A DNA stretch of 64,000 bases from Stropharia rugosoannulata (taxonomy: Eukaryota; Basidiomycota; Agaricomycetes; Agaricales; Strophariaceae): the NCBI GenBank assembly GCA_028532985.1, contig JANCIK010000009.1, positions 3,273,309 to 3,337,308 of the forward strand, given 5' to 3'. Every line of letters begins with the position of its first letter. Position 1 is the first letter of the stretch. Of this stretch, positions 34,399-46,555 are shown one piece after another. A program made the position numbers and the translations under genes. The notes below the pieces were generated by a model. That model worked only from the letters and a program-made list of their open reading frames with translations. It did no database searches and had not been told where the DNA came from.

Positions 34399-36352
34399 AT
34401 GTTGACCCGTATTCAAACTGTGCACATTCTGCTCGCTCTTGCTGTTCGAGTTTCATGTCAACATACTTCTGAGGCGGAGGAATCAGCCATTGAAGGTAAT
34501 CTTACATTCTTTTCTTCAATGCGGCGAATTGTCTTTTGCTATACGGGATATTCTTAGAACCAAATTCTAATCATAGTGACCTTGATTTAGATCCCGCTGT
34601 CGAATGTACGGTCTATGGGTACCAACCAGTCACCGATGCCCTCACACAATTCCCCGACATATGGAAGAAGGCGTTTATTGTCCCAAATGACAAGGAAGCA
34701 GCAGATAAGTGGGCGTCTATTCAGGCCAATATTCCCCAAACCTCGCCAAGGGTGTGCCTCTCACATACAACCTCTTAGTGTGCTTAGCTGATGCCATATT
34801 CCATCACCGTACAGACACTCTCCGCAACCGTGAGCATTGACATCGCCGCAAAAGATTACCCAAAGGATGATCCAGACTGCTGGTGGTCCTTCCAACAGTG
34901 TACTCAGCCCAAGCGGGCGGGTATTGAGCCCGATATCGCAACCATGCCAGAGGTGAGCACGTTAGCAGATTCTCAGTGTTTTGTTTTCAATCTCACCTGG
35001 TTGCTGGTTTGCAGCCCGAGACGCTTGGATATGGCTTTGACGATGGTCCTAACTGCGGACATAATGTGTTTTACAACTTTTTGAAGTCCCAAAACCAGAC
35101 AGCCAGTGCGTGCTACTGTTTTCCATTTTACTTTCTTTTACATAATATTCATTGTGCCAGCCATGTTCTACATCGGAAGTAACGTACTCAACTGGCCTTA
35201 CGAAGCAAAGAGGGGTGTTACAGATGGTGAGTTGGTTTTGCGATGTCGTCCATACTGTATTCCTGAATAGAAGTAGGTCATGAAATATGCGTCCGTAAGT
35301 GTTAATCATCGTGCTTTTATCAGTGTAGCCGCTCAACGGAAGCGAACAGACACATGGTCTCATGGTTATAGTAAGTCATTGCCGTCTTAAAGAACAACAG
35401 CCTGGCCAACGTACCATAGTGACCAGCTTGACAAGTGAAGAAGCATTTGCGGAGCTTTGGTATAGTCAGTATGCTTTTTCTGTTCAAACATTTTCGCACC
35501 GCTGACATGTCGTACAGCCGTGAGCGGGATGCTTCTATCCGCTGGGTTTACTTAAAGGGTCCATTTGGTTAGATAAAAGCTATCAAACTCGTCACCGGGG
35601 TAACACCAAAATGCTGGCGGGTGCGTGCCATACAACTCCATGCTAAATAATTCCTTTAACACGTGCGGGAAGCCCGCCTATGGAGATGTTGATGACCGCA
35701 TCCGCGCTGTCGCCACGGCCCTAGGCTTGCGCAATGTCCTCTGGAAATACGACTCCAACGATTGGAAGTTTGGCTCTAACCCGAATATTACCTTAGACTT
35801 CGTTGACAACCAGTATCAGCACATGATCGACGACGCAGCGAAGGGTAACTTCCAAACGGTACGTTTATGGTTCACTAGCGCTCTTTAGCTTTGACGGACG
35901 AGCGTGAACAGGCTGGCGCCATAATTCTTGCGCACGAGGCAAACAATTATACTATGTCGGAGGCAATGAAAATTTACCCCAAACTTAAGGAGGCATTTAC
36001 GGTGACAAATAATATTTCCCTGTGTTGTACGTAAAATATACTAACTATTGAAAAAAGAACATCGTCCCCGTCGGCGTGGGCTACAACTTCACCCAGCCCT
36101 ACGTAGAGCAAAGTCCCACGCAACCCTCATTTGATGAATGTAGGAGTTCGTTTATCTATTTCGCTATTGTGCCTTCTCTAATTCACCGACGTCAATGTCC
36201 CAGACGTGAACGCCCACCCCGATACTCTGAAGTCCAATTCAGGGTCTACTCAGCAGCCCGATAAACAAGACTCGAGCTCGATATCCCTGCGTCTCAGTGA
36301 CATGTCCGCTTATGTACTGATGCTTTTGAGCACTGTTGCTTTAACATTTTAG
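34399..36352 (+). pseudogene. Chitin-deacetylase-like (carbohydrate esterase 4) gene, damaged
   Basis: The layout matches basidiomycete GPI-anchored chitin deacetylases. A signal peptide begins MLTRIQTVHILLALAV. The N-terminal region reads VYGYQPVTDALTQFPDIW and DPDCWWSFQQCTQPKR. The catalytic GFDDGPNCGHN is at about 35035, followed by FYIGSNVLNWPYEAKRGVTD, TWSHGY, KLVTGVTPKCWR, GDVDDRIR and AIILAHEANN. The C-terminus (SAYVLMLLSTVALTF) looks like a GPI signal. Two kinds of damage are visible. Around 34732-34745 the frame must change to go from ASIQANIP to KGVPLTYN, as if two extra bases were present. In addition, the zinc-binding His of the HxxxH motif is Asp (DTWSH at 35349), the preceding GHEI block is not recognisable, and an exon border there runs into a stop. 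The family removes acetyl groups from chitin in the wall; this copy probably does not. Confidence 0.7.
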
Positions 36353-37667
36353 CATTTCGTTGCCGCGTCTATTTTAATTTGTTATTTTAACAGTATTTTA
36401 GCTGGTATGTATCTCCGTTTTGAATCCATACAGCGGTGTGTGTGTCGGCATGGTGAAATTGTCTATGTCTGGTAGTGATGGCACATTTTGAAGTACGTAA
36501 GTCGATGGCTAGGCCATCAAATAGGTAATGTTTGTGCCATATGGTCTGTCGTTCGAACTTCGTTCTTTACCATTTACTGTCACAACCCTGGTCGTACCCC
36601 CATTGATACAGAAATAAAATGATACAGGCGTAGAATACAGTGATTATACAACTATTAACTAGCAGTCTCCATCTCGGCTTATTACTATACGGGGTGTTCA
36701 TACCTATTTGTCTCCATAATCGATGCTGTTTCAGTTGCGCTCAGGGTTGGATCCCAAAATTGCATATGTCCGACTGGTGGTGTGTCATGACGTGTCGTTA
36801 TGTCACAGTCTAGGAATGCGTTTCGGCGGAGATTTAGTACAAGGCGTGATCCCTTTGAGCATTAAGTGATAAGGGAAGGGTGGCATACAAATTTAAGCGC
36901 CCAACTCACCGAGAGCGAGTACAGTAGTATAAACCAGCTGTGGTGTATAATTAACAAAGTACTCATTAATAAAGGGAGAGATAATATAAAATGGCTCTTG
37001 AGTACGTACGGATTCCACCAGTCATTGAAAAAAGTGAGTTTTGGGAAAAGGTCACTGATCATGGTAAGAAGAGTTGCCGCTACCAATATTTTCCATGTCA
37101 GTAGAGTGCCGTGTATACTCGCAGAGGATACAGACCGAATATAAAAAAGAAGTAAATTGTCCCATCCGTAATGAACGTAAGCAAAACACGGAAGTTTTGT
37201 GAGCTCATTGGCAAGGGCTTGCGCTTAAATTGCAAGATGTATTTGGGAAAGAGGTACCCAAGTCGATAGAGGGTGAGGACGAATAGGGAGACTACTCATG
37301 CACAGAAGTGTTTAGTTCCTTAAACACTGCTAAATATTTTTACATGGTCTACTCACGCGATCCAAAGAGAGCTGGGGCCCTGGTGTTTTGTAGATAATTT
37401 CAGTCCACTGACAAATTAAACAACGAGAATAAACGCTTATACCATGCACCAAGCTCGGACCTATACAAGCTAAGATCGCTTCCTGTGACGGTAAAGCATC
37501 CTGGCCCATATATAATTGTTTTATTCTGGTGTTCACCAATCGTAACTCGGATAGTTGTGATCAATTCACCCTTAGGCATTTCACAGTTAGGATGAGATTG
37601 TAAGTGTATAGGCTCGGTTAAGTGGTACCATTGTTTCTGCTATTCGAGGTTAATTTGAGGTCAGCCC
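36353..37667. other. Intergenic, no gene seen
   Basis: AT-rich DNA without a supported coding region. Open frames at 36862-37144 and 37330-37539 have no recognisable features. Confidence 0.45.
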
Positions 37668-38460
37668 AATCTGTATATCGCTGTCAGAGCACATACCAAG
37701 CCACAAAAGCCACACGAAATAAATTACTGCAAGAAACATGAGATGTTTATGGGTGCGGGGAGTAATTAGAATACCTTTCCGCGAGTCATTATACAAAGCA
37801 GAAACCCGCATAGTAAAGACCGCGGTTACTGGTGGTAGAATGCATATTACGCCTCCGCTTATACGAAAATAAATGAGCATTGAGCACCGGTAGATACCGC
37901 AAGCGCACTCACAAACCATGATACCATGTATAATTGGAGCATCTGAGCATAGCAACGTGTTAAATTCCAACATTTCCTGAGAATATAAATAATAATACAA
38001 CTACAGAAATCAGAACGAATTGAACAATATCAACATATATAACTTTCTGTGCTTACTTTGAACGACGTCTCCGTGAGGTTACGCACTAAAAATAGATTTT
38101 TTGACGTCGTTAGAATGGAGTGCAGCAACAGACAGTTGTACCCACCAAAATACAGAACACTGCCTCATTAGAAAAGAAAGAGTTAGTTGTAAGATAAACG
38201 GCGGTGAAGTCAAGATCTGCGCTGAACTGTTACTCACGTTAAATAGATGATTGGATAAAACCGCGACACTATGTACAAGACTTTGGGTGTAGACCAAGCG
38301 ACGCTGAATATGATATGTCAGTATCAACTATCCACTGGCAATATAGCTGGCACACCTCCAGATGTACTCTACTTCGTCTCCAAAAGATAAGGCCCAATCA
38401 TACACCATGAGTGTCATCACAGATACTGCATCCCAACAGGCCGTGTCGTAAGCATTAAAG
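37668..38460 (-). pseudogene. Partial DUF6533-type membrane protein gene
   Basis: On the minus strand, from about 38460, the frame reads MVYDWALSFGDEVEYIW. An intron of about 50 nt follows, then SVAWSTPKVLYIVSRFYPIIYL, the hallmark start of the large Agaricomycete DUF6533 multi-pass membrane family. After another intron come membrane-like segments, and FTMRVSALYNDSRKG followed by VIYFVWLLWLGM marks the mid-protein region. The frame ends near 37668. Only three or four of about seven expected membrane segments are present and no start codon in a clear first exon is visible, so this is probably a truncated copy. Function of the family is unknown. Confidence 0.55.
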
Positions 38461-40835
38461 CGCATTCGTCGGAGTGAAGGCAGAACACGTACACGACACA
38501 TAGTTCAAGACCCGAAATGATTCCTGAGTGGTCGACATTGCCACTAATCCGTAAGCATGGAGGAAACGGAATGAGGGAGCAGGCAGCTCACACACGCTTC
38601 GAGTCAATCCTTTTAATGATTTAATCATGCACGGCCAAGCCAGGGACAGATACCTCCGGAGTTGCGAGCGCTTTCTATTTTTATCTTGACATGGGATTTG
38701 TGATGGCAGGCAGGCCGCCGCTGGTAACCTGAACATAGGGCATGGGGTATACATTTAGAAACGATGATTGCATCGCCGTCTCCTTAACCATTGAAATGGC
38801 CGTCCAGCCCACCGCTTGAACAGAGTTACATACGTCCTCGCACTTGCTATACCAATGATCTACGTGACCGTGGTGTGCTGCGTGGACAATTAAGTACCCA
38901 CTGAGCTTTGTAGAGTGATGAAATGATCATCTATATGTGCATTTGGGCAACTATTCGCAGGTCAGGCCCAATATATAGATATATCACAGTACATCTGATA
39001 GGCATACCATGCCAATGGGAAGGATGTGAGGAGGTTGGTTGTTTCTTGCGACATAGCCTCATTGATGGTTCCCTAAACCAGTGCTCTACAGAGATGAGGT
39101 TCAAAAAACAAGCACTGCATTGATCGAGTAGTGGTGGTGGTATGCGGGGTACAGACTATGCTGATATCTTGTTATGCAACAAAGTGTTCCTGATTATGAT
39201 CTCCTATCAATTCCCATACGATATTAAAATGTACGGTGAGCGGGAGTGAAGCGGTTACCATTGGACTACCAGTTGACATTTGTGGACTTCATGGTACGCA
39301 AGTTGAATTGGAATTATTAACAAGAAACTCGGAAGGAGCGTACTAACCAGCATGTAGGCCCTAGTGGCAGGTAATATACAGATGTTGGACCTATATATAA
39401 CATGAAATTAGGAAACAAGGTACGACGTCATGAAGTGAATATGGAGAATTGGGAGATGTGCTGGCCTTGATGACGCTCTCTATTTCTGCACCAAGTATTT
39501 AGCTCCCGGCTTTGTGGCACTAATACGCATGCCCGTTGTCAACTTTAAATCTATTGCCCAATTGAGTTGAATCTTCGATAAGTCACTTCTGCACTCAGGT
39601 TTCAGGTACATACGTACGTTTGTATCGGATACCCGCGGTAGAGCGTTTGGGGAGTGCGGAGCAGGGAAAAGGATATGGAAAAGCGCAATGCTTTGACTTG
39701 TCAGAGAGTAGGTATGTGGAAAAGAATGCATGACAGATGGCGATGGGCTAGAGACAAGTCAGGATGGTCAGGAAGAAGTATCAAGGACTCACCCGCACAT
39801 GCACATCAGATACAAGAGAGCAGTAGAATCTCGATGAAATCTCTGACTGATTTGATTATCAACCTGTATTTATGCTAGGAAAATACACCTACGGTCCCTA
39901 GAAAAATCCCAGCCCTCCAGTACGCATCACAGCTCTGAACTGATAGAAAATATTAGGTGTGCAGGCACACCCGCTCGCCACCGGACTTTCGGCAAGAGCG
40001 ATTCCAGAGACCTTATCAGTGCGGACATAAAGCGTGACCCAGAGGGTGATAACTCGAGGTCAAACAGCAGGCCCCAGGGAAAGTCGCCGACGGTCCAGGC
40101 TGGCGAAGGGTATATGACAAGAGAAACAAACAAAGCGTAGTGCAGAATATTGAGCGGTAAGAGGGAGCGATGTCGGGTTAAGTGCGTAGGTACTATATGG
40201 GGAACGCGACTAGAGTCAGTCGGGACTCGAGACTGGAAGCAAAAGCAAAAGCCAGAGAGCCGGTCCCGCGCGTGCAGCGGATATGATAATCGCGTTCGGA
40301 CGGCGGCCAGTCATGGTGGCGTGGTGAGGCAAGTAGTATGTATATTTGCAAGACTATCCTGCGGCGCTGCTGGCTCACTGTACGGTGCATAGGAGAGCGG
40401 GCGCAATACTTTCCGCGAGTCGAGAGAAGAGCAGGGGACCGTGATCTGGTGGGGCGGGATGCATAGAGAAAACTACGGCGGAAAAGAATAAACTAGTGGC
40501 CTTCCAATTTCGAACTACATGGCAGAGTTGAAATGCGCACGGCTGGAGCAGGGGATAATAGATGACGCTGAGAGCTTAGAAGATTAGGCAAGAGTGAAGA
40601 TCGAAAAACCCGGCGGACGGTCGGCGAACTCTAGGGAGCTGGATTGGAAAGTCACTCACTGCTCCCTTCTTACACTTCACATTTCTTAACTATCTTGAGG
40701 TCAAAGTATAAAGGAATGGGGATCTGTGGGGATGATAAACCCCGTCAACAGTGATATAATATTCAAGGAGATCTAGACACTTTGGATATCTACAAAACAT
40801 CGACTTGTTGATTAGTCGGTCATAGGCCATTGTGT
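38461..40835. other. Gene-poor spacer
   Basis: No protein recognised in 2.4 kb. The longest frames (minus 38455-38754, minus 39480-39731, plus 40150-40392) show no domain, signal peptide or splice support. Confidence 0.45.
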
Positions 40836-41285
40836 TCAGTTGCAAGAGGTTTCACTGAAGTAGAGAATCAGTTATGCGACCAAATAGAGTCCCGAGATAA
40901 ACAGAGAGACTTACCGTCCTGGGTATAAGTAGCATGTTTTCTCCCCACTCTCTGTAGTGTACGCGCCTGAAATTGACCCCCGATCATTGAATGCGCACGC
41001 TCCGATAACGGTTAGGGCGCGTCGCATGACTTCGTCGGTATCGACCTGCGACTGGTCTGGTAGGCATTTCGTCGTGATGGAGCACTGGCCCTGAGTAACT
41101 GTTGCACGACCGGCCTGACAAGGCAGTTCATTTTGGCTATTTAGGAGGGATCCTATTAGTTGAAGACAATCCTGGGCGACGGCACCGGGATACGGGTGGC
41201 AGGAGCTTATTGTTCCTTGGGCAATGGCGAGAGGTAGCAGTAGAAACAGCGTAGCCCACATACAGCTTAAGTGCTTTATTGCCAT
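40836..41285 (-). CDS. Small secreted cysteine-rich protein (129 aa)
   Basis: Exon 1 is 41285-40915 and exon 2 is 40854-40836. The frame across the 60-nt intron (GTAAGT donor, TTCAG acceptor) is exact and adds a C-terminal Cys (ETSCN). If the intron is retained, the protein simply stops one codon later, at 124 aa. The N-terminus MAIKHLSCMWATLFLLLPLAIAQG is a signal peptide. The mature part has eight cysteines including SSCHPYPG, QDCLQL, GQCSITTKC and GACAFND, and ends GEKTCYLYPG. I do not recognise the family; the even cysteine number suits disulfide stabilisation outside the cell, as in fungal effectors or antifungal proteins. Confidence 0.75.
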
Positions 41286-42395
41286 TCCTGGACGATTACG
41301 GGTCAACTCGACTGAATACTCTTTGCGAGAGTAAGAACGTTCACTTACTTCCTAGGCCGAAAGAAGCTGTGTACACAAGCAGAGGGGGTGGTCTTGACAG
41401 GATACGGAGTCGTCAGACGCGTCCCATACTTATATTTTGCTACCTTTGGCGACCTAACTAGATAAGGTTACTATAAGTTGCACCCAATTCAACGCAGGTC
41501 ATTTAAGTTGAAGTTCTCTTCGGTTATCTAGCTCGGTACCAGGCATGTTTCCATCAACTACCCTGCATTGGACCTGATGAGTATGAGAGTTAAACTTAAA
41601 TGCAGGGCCAGTCGAGGCAGAGCTCAGCACTTACAAGTTACAAAGACGGTTGTCTCGGGATATGCGACACAGTGCGAATGCGCATCGATCGTGTCAGTGA
41701 GGGTAAAGGAGAGCGGACGTGATGCCGTGGAGATGGTCCAAGCACCTTTACTAAGATGCCCTACAGTTAGTTGAATAAAGACAGGGGGAACACGAGTCAT
41801 CGACTGGTGGAGCAGAATAAATTGACAATGATGGGCCGTGTGTATGTACTCTAGATTCGCGGCACCTGCGAGTACAAGAGGTCATGCAATATCAGCTACC
41901 GAGTTACATCGACAATGCTTGTACTCGCCTCTTGCCATCCATCCGCCTAAACGCGCGGCGCAACCCGTTAAATAGCTATGACTATCTGCAGAGTCTTCGC
42001 TGACGTTGTTGTCTTAAAAGGCGTATATATCCCCTTGGTCGTAGACCTTGCACAGGTAAAGGCGGGAGAGATAATCTGCCGAGGCTCCAAGGCTCGAGGG
42101 CGCGTTTGGGCGCGCATATGAGCTGCCCACCAACGGCCCGCGTCGCACGGTCAATAAATTCGAGGACCTAGCGGTTCTGGGTGCTACGGGATGAGTAAAA
42201 TATGTCGCAGATGCAACGCAGGCACGAACCTTGATGCTGAGGCTTCCTACTCTATTACTCTTGTTACTTCTCGCTAAACGTTTGAGCAACATGGGGGTTC
42301 GTATACGCAATGGTTTGTTCGGCGCGGTGGGGAAGTTAAAGGTCGAGTCAAGGTGTCAAGTTTCCAGACGAAGACGGTATGGACAGGGAAACATC
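41286..42395. other. Intergenic; promoter of the secreted protein
   Basis: A TATAAG sequence lies at 41428-41433 on the minus strand, about 145 bp upstream of the 41285 start. No gene is recognised in the rest. Confidence 0.4.
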
Positions 42396-42876
42396 TTACA
42401 GAGGAGAGATGTACATGAAGGAGGGCGGGGAGGGTATTGCTGGCGCGGTCGGCAGTGCAGACTTTGTAGAGGACGAGGAAGAGGAGTACCCAAGGCGGCA
42501 TACGCGTGCCGTCCCAGGCCTGGGCGACTGTTTGCTGGATGTTGTGTTGGGCGAGGGTGGGCTACCAGTAAGCCCATAGACCTGATGCGCCATAGTCACG
42601 ACTTGATAAGGGAGGCATTGACTGGATGCTTCACGTTTTAATGCTGACAAAGGTAGGAGTTACATAATAGGCACAGGTCAGAGAGGAAGCTTTACATAAT
42701 AACGCCGGAGCAAGCGGGCACATATCTTGAGAGATCGGATGGCCGTGGGCCCTGGGGTGGGAGGGACTCAGAGGTGCCGGAATATATACTTCAGTTGAAT
42801 AATCCATTCTCAATTGAGAATGCTCGTGAATGGGGGGCTGTGCGGAAGGAGGTGATTTGGTAGCACCCGAGAACAT
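42396..42876 (-). CDS. Possible small Ser/Pro-rich protein gene
   Basis: The minus-strand frame from about 42873 reads MFSGATKSPPSAQPPIHEHS and continues as a Pro/His/Ser-rich segment. A GTAAAG donor and a GTCAG acceptor could join it to a downstream Ser/Pro-rich frame ending at 42396. I recognise nothing in it and the splice choice is not unique, so only the presence of some coding potential is claimed. Confidence 0.3.
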
Positions 42877-43224
42877 GGTCTTTGCTGAGTACTAGAGGAC
42901 ATAATAAATCTATTTTTATACATGCCTCGGCTTCCCGGCACTAGTCTTTCGTGGCAAACACCGGAACCGCCGTCTTAAGAGCAATCTTGCGCGCTATAAT
43001 TCAACTGCGAAAACTTTTCAAATGTCAGTACAATCATGGCCGAACTCCTGGGTATACACCATACGGGATAACACAAGTGGATACGCAGTCGTACTCCGTA
43101 TTACCATATGTCAACTAGTCACCGTTTGTTTCTAGTAGTATAGCCATTTGCGAATGAGCGCTGACTAGCATGTACAGGGCTGCAGTGACAGTAAGTAAAC
43201 TATCCTCTGGACAATAGACACTGT

Positions 43225-44955
43225 TTACATGGGTATATCTTTAAGCATCTTCATTGCGTGAGCTTTACCATCTTCCGCGGAATCCATCCAAACCCATTCC
43301 CAAATTTCACTGACACTTTTTCCCAGCGAATCCAAAACCTCAGTGCTTACGGAGTCATCACCCTCTTCAAGTGTTTCCAAGCCGTGGTACTCTAAGTTTA
43401 ATCTCTTTCCCATATCAATAGCCTGCTTCAATGCCTTATTTCCCGCAGGACACCGGATGTCGTTGTATAATTCTGCAACTTTCAGGATATTCTGTCTTGT
43501 GCAGACTTCGCTGGTCAAAAGGTTCGCCAGTATATAAGCATCCTGCACCAGAAGCGTAAGAGCTCTTATTCTGACAGTTAAAAGCCAGTGATATGAGAGT
43601 ATCTTACCTCAATTGCGACACCGGCTCCAGTTCCCTGATGCGGTGGCTTCCCGTGTGCCTATAACAGTGGATAAATTTTAATCACAGTATTTTGGAACCA
43701 AGATTCTCTCACAGCATCTCCAGCCAATATGGTGCGCCCCACAACATAACGCTCCAGGGGAAGAAGATAATCGATGGGCCATACGGACGGCTGCTTCATC
43801 CTCTAGATATCAAAGCAAGCGTATTTAGAACGTCGCGAAGAGAACATTCAAAGAGGAGGGAGTATTGACCTCGATAAGCACTTGTACCTCCGGCTCCCAT
43901 TGCGAATACAACCCAATTAACTCCTTGCGAAGGTCTTCTGGTGATCTCGGTGTGTCATCATATTTAGTTCCTTCCTTCTCAGGATATGTCACCAGCGCTC
44001 CAACATTAATCAAGTTCCGCGAAATAGCATAAGCGATAACTCTCTGTGACGAACTATTGAGGTAATGAACTGATAAGACTTAACATTGGTCAGACCTTTT
44101 GTTTCCCCAAGTAGTACATTGGAGTAGTAATAGTGCGATGGCCCGGATATGCTGTGTCTAAGGCGTCCCGTGGAACAACGTCGCGATACACAACGGATCC
44201 AGACCATATGGGATGCATGGCGGGAGAGAGTGATAGCCCTTGCTTCCGTAACACGCACTTCCTTACGGTAGACTTAAGGCCATCCATTCCAATGAGTAAG
44301 TCGCATGACGCAGTATTTCCGTTAGTAAAATGCATGATAACTTGATCATCCTTGTCTTCCGTAGATGAAAGTCTATGTCCAAGATGTAGGCTCCCATGCA
44401 TTTTTGTGAGAAGTGCTTGTTGCAAATCTGCTCTGTGAAATGTCATAGATCCTCCTGCATACGTGTCAATAACATTTAATGAACCGGGTCAGACCTGAGT
44501 GCAAGCAGACCTTTCATAATTATATCACGTATGAAGACTCCTTCCTTCTGGTCTCCCTTGCGCAACTGGAACACAAGGCCTAGAATACATCTGGTTAAAA
44601 TTCATTGTCATCGTAGAGCCACATACGCTCAGCGTCATCAGGTGGTCGTGACAAGTGTTGTAGTAACGCCTTTTCTAGACCAATATTGTTCAAAATTTGA
44701 ATGAAACGAGGCCACAGTGTAATTCCAGCGCCTATTTCAGACAACATTGCAGCACTTTCATAGATGTCAATCGCAATGTCATCCTTGCTTGATAGAGCCC
44801 CGAGAGCGGCAGATAGTGTTAATCCTCCTATACCAGCCCCTCTATGAAAGTTATAGTATCAGATGGGAGGACGTACAACTGCAGCCAACGTAAACAAACA
44901 TAATAGCAATGCGCAGCCTTGGAGTTGATACTCCTTCGGGTTTCGATATCGCCAT
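43225..44955 (-). CDS. FAD-dependent monooxygenase, salicylate-hydroxylase-like (443 aa)
   Basis: Members of this flavoprotein class hydroxylate aromatic or polyketide substrates using NAD(P)H and O2. Eight exons: 44955-44900, 44841-44627, 44579-44511, 44454-44096, 44043-43870, 43802-43713, 43658-43608, 43542-43225. They join with exact phase to 444 codons including stop. The Rossmann motif is split by intron 1 and reads IIGAGIGGL, followed by DIYES (ribose-binding acidic residue). FHRADLQ is next, then DLLIGMDGLKSTVRK (the DG motif). The second FAD motif GRTILAGDA is joined across an intron to AHGKPPHQGTGAGVAIEDA. No signal peptide or membrane segment is seen. No cluster partner enzymes are next to it, so the substrate cannot be inferred. 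Confidence 0.88.
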
Positions 44956-46027
44956 CTCAGAAAAAGACCAGTAGTTTCAGTGAAGTGCAGAAACCTTTGG
45001 ACTTATGTACCTGTAGCATATTATGCTTTGTTTCTGTTCGAGTAGTGACATGAGTGATTGATATTGTCATGGATATTGTGGCTGCTCCTCCTAACGCATG
45101 ACGGATAAATAGCGCAGATAACACTAAGTGAGACTTCCCCTCATCACAGACCATTAATGTTTTTGGGAATCGGGAGGCAAGATGCGACGATTTTCCAAAC
45201 GTTATTGCCGAATGAAAGACATCATTTGAAATATCAAGTACAAGTAGCACCGCTGACAATAATTGCATGTTACATAGACTTAACTCAAGCAGCAAGTAGA
45301 ATTTGGCCTGCACTTAGTTGAGTCAGAGATGATAACTATTACCTCCCTAATTGTAAATTATTAGAGGCAAGCACCACTATCAGCTGCCAACCTCCGATCA
45401 CTTCGTTGAGTTAATGCGCTTCCATCTCACCGAAGTAATACCGTTTTAATTGGTATGCGTGCGCTTAATATAGGGCTATATAGTCATACCTCAGCGCCCA
45501 ACGCCCGGCGCTCAGATACGTGTCATTCACGACCTATGTTTAACATTGTCGAACCATGTGTTCCCGAAAGAGCAGGATTAGTGGTAGGTCACTATGTCCG
45601 TACAGGCCGGCAATCCAAATTTATAGCAACTGTATTAGGTCATTGATAGGCTCCGCAGTAGTCTATATTCAGTACATAGCTTAATGTTTAATACGTTGTG
45701 TTTTTTTGTTGTCGATGCCACATCGCGTGAAAAAAATTGAATATTAAATTACCGCTGCAGAGAGGGCAGGGTCAAGCGTCAAGCATTTTTCTACTCGCAT
45801 CTGTTATCGTGGGTAAAAGCTGGCTAATAGTATGAGTAATTCATGCGCTGCTGGAACAACCGAGGTATGAGATGTTTAACAAGAGAACTGAAAGGAAGCA
45901 TACCTGTGGGTACTTTGATGATAAACAGCAGACTCATAATTACTACTATGATAAATATCAAAGGCTGGCGCTGACCAGGGCATATAGTTTATGGCCGGTA
46001 TACCCAGTTGGAAAATAAGCAAAGGTG
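44956..46027. other. Intergenic, no gene seen
   Basis: Holds the monooxygenase promoter and unassigned AT-rich spacer. A hydrophobic minus-strand frame at 44957-45313 abuts the monooxygenase start and is read as chance. Confidence 0.4.
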
Positions 46028-46034
46028 TATAAAG
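46028..46034 (+). promoter_or_regulatory. TATA box of the CVNH lectin gene
   Basis: TATAAAG, 51 bp upstream of the ATG at 46085. Confidence 0.5.
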
Positions 46035-46084
46035 GATGTACACTTTACACAAGAGAAAAATCACGACCGCACAGTGTCTCCGCA

Positions 46085-46555
46085 ATGTATCTCTCCTTCG
46101 CTACTTTGTTTGTCGCCATGCTCTACAAAATCCAAGGCGTCAAAGCACAAGGGTTCGGTGTTACATGCACCAATCCAGCACTGTCGGGCAGTATTCTGAC
46201 TGCCACGTGCGGCAATGGCCATGGTGGACAAACCAACAGTGCTTTGGATATAAATTCATGTGTCGGAGTATCTGGAGGTAGTCTTGTTTGCCAACCAAAG
46301 TGAGTCGTAAGAGGACAAGGCAGATAATGCGTTCAACATTAACGCTACATTCATTGCAATTAGCGGAGACTTCCTTGCTCATGGGTGCTCGGACTGTGGC
46401 CTCACGGATGTTGTAATAAACTGCAACTGTCCGGGATTCACATTCATATCACTTGGTGGGTTGGCCTAAAGTGAATACCCTATGATGCTTAGGTTGCTAA
46501 CGTTGTGACAGATGAATGCGTTTCAAACACTTTTGGGCTACTCACCTGCGCGTAG
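46085..46555 (+). CDS. Secreted CVNH (cyanovirin-N homology) lectin, 116 aa
   Basis: CVNH proteins bind mannose-rich or other glycans; fungal ones occur alone or fused to other modules. Exons 46085-46299, 46364-46455 and 46512-46555 join to 117 codons including stop. The signal peptide is MYLSFATLFVAMLYKIQGVKA. The mature domain shows the family pattern: FGVTCTN, then SGSILTATCGNG, then SALDINSCVGVSGGSLVC, then a second half GDFLAHGCSDCGLTDVVINCNC. This ends at about 100 residues, the size of a single CVNH domain. Its cysteine count is higher than in cyanobacterial members. A role in cell-surface glycan binding or in interaction with other organisms is inferred from the family and the export signal. 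Confidence 0.75.

Noticed and set aside
44957..45313. Hydrophobic 118-codon minus-strand frame upstream of the monooxygenase
   Set aside because: It overlaps the promoter, has no family features, and ends at the monooxygenase start.
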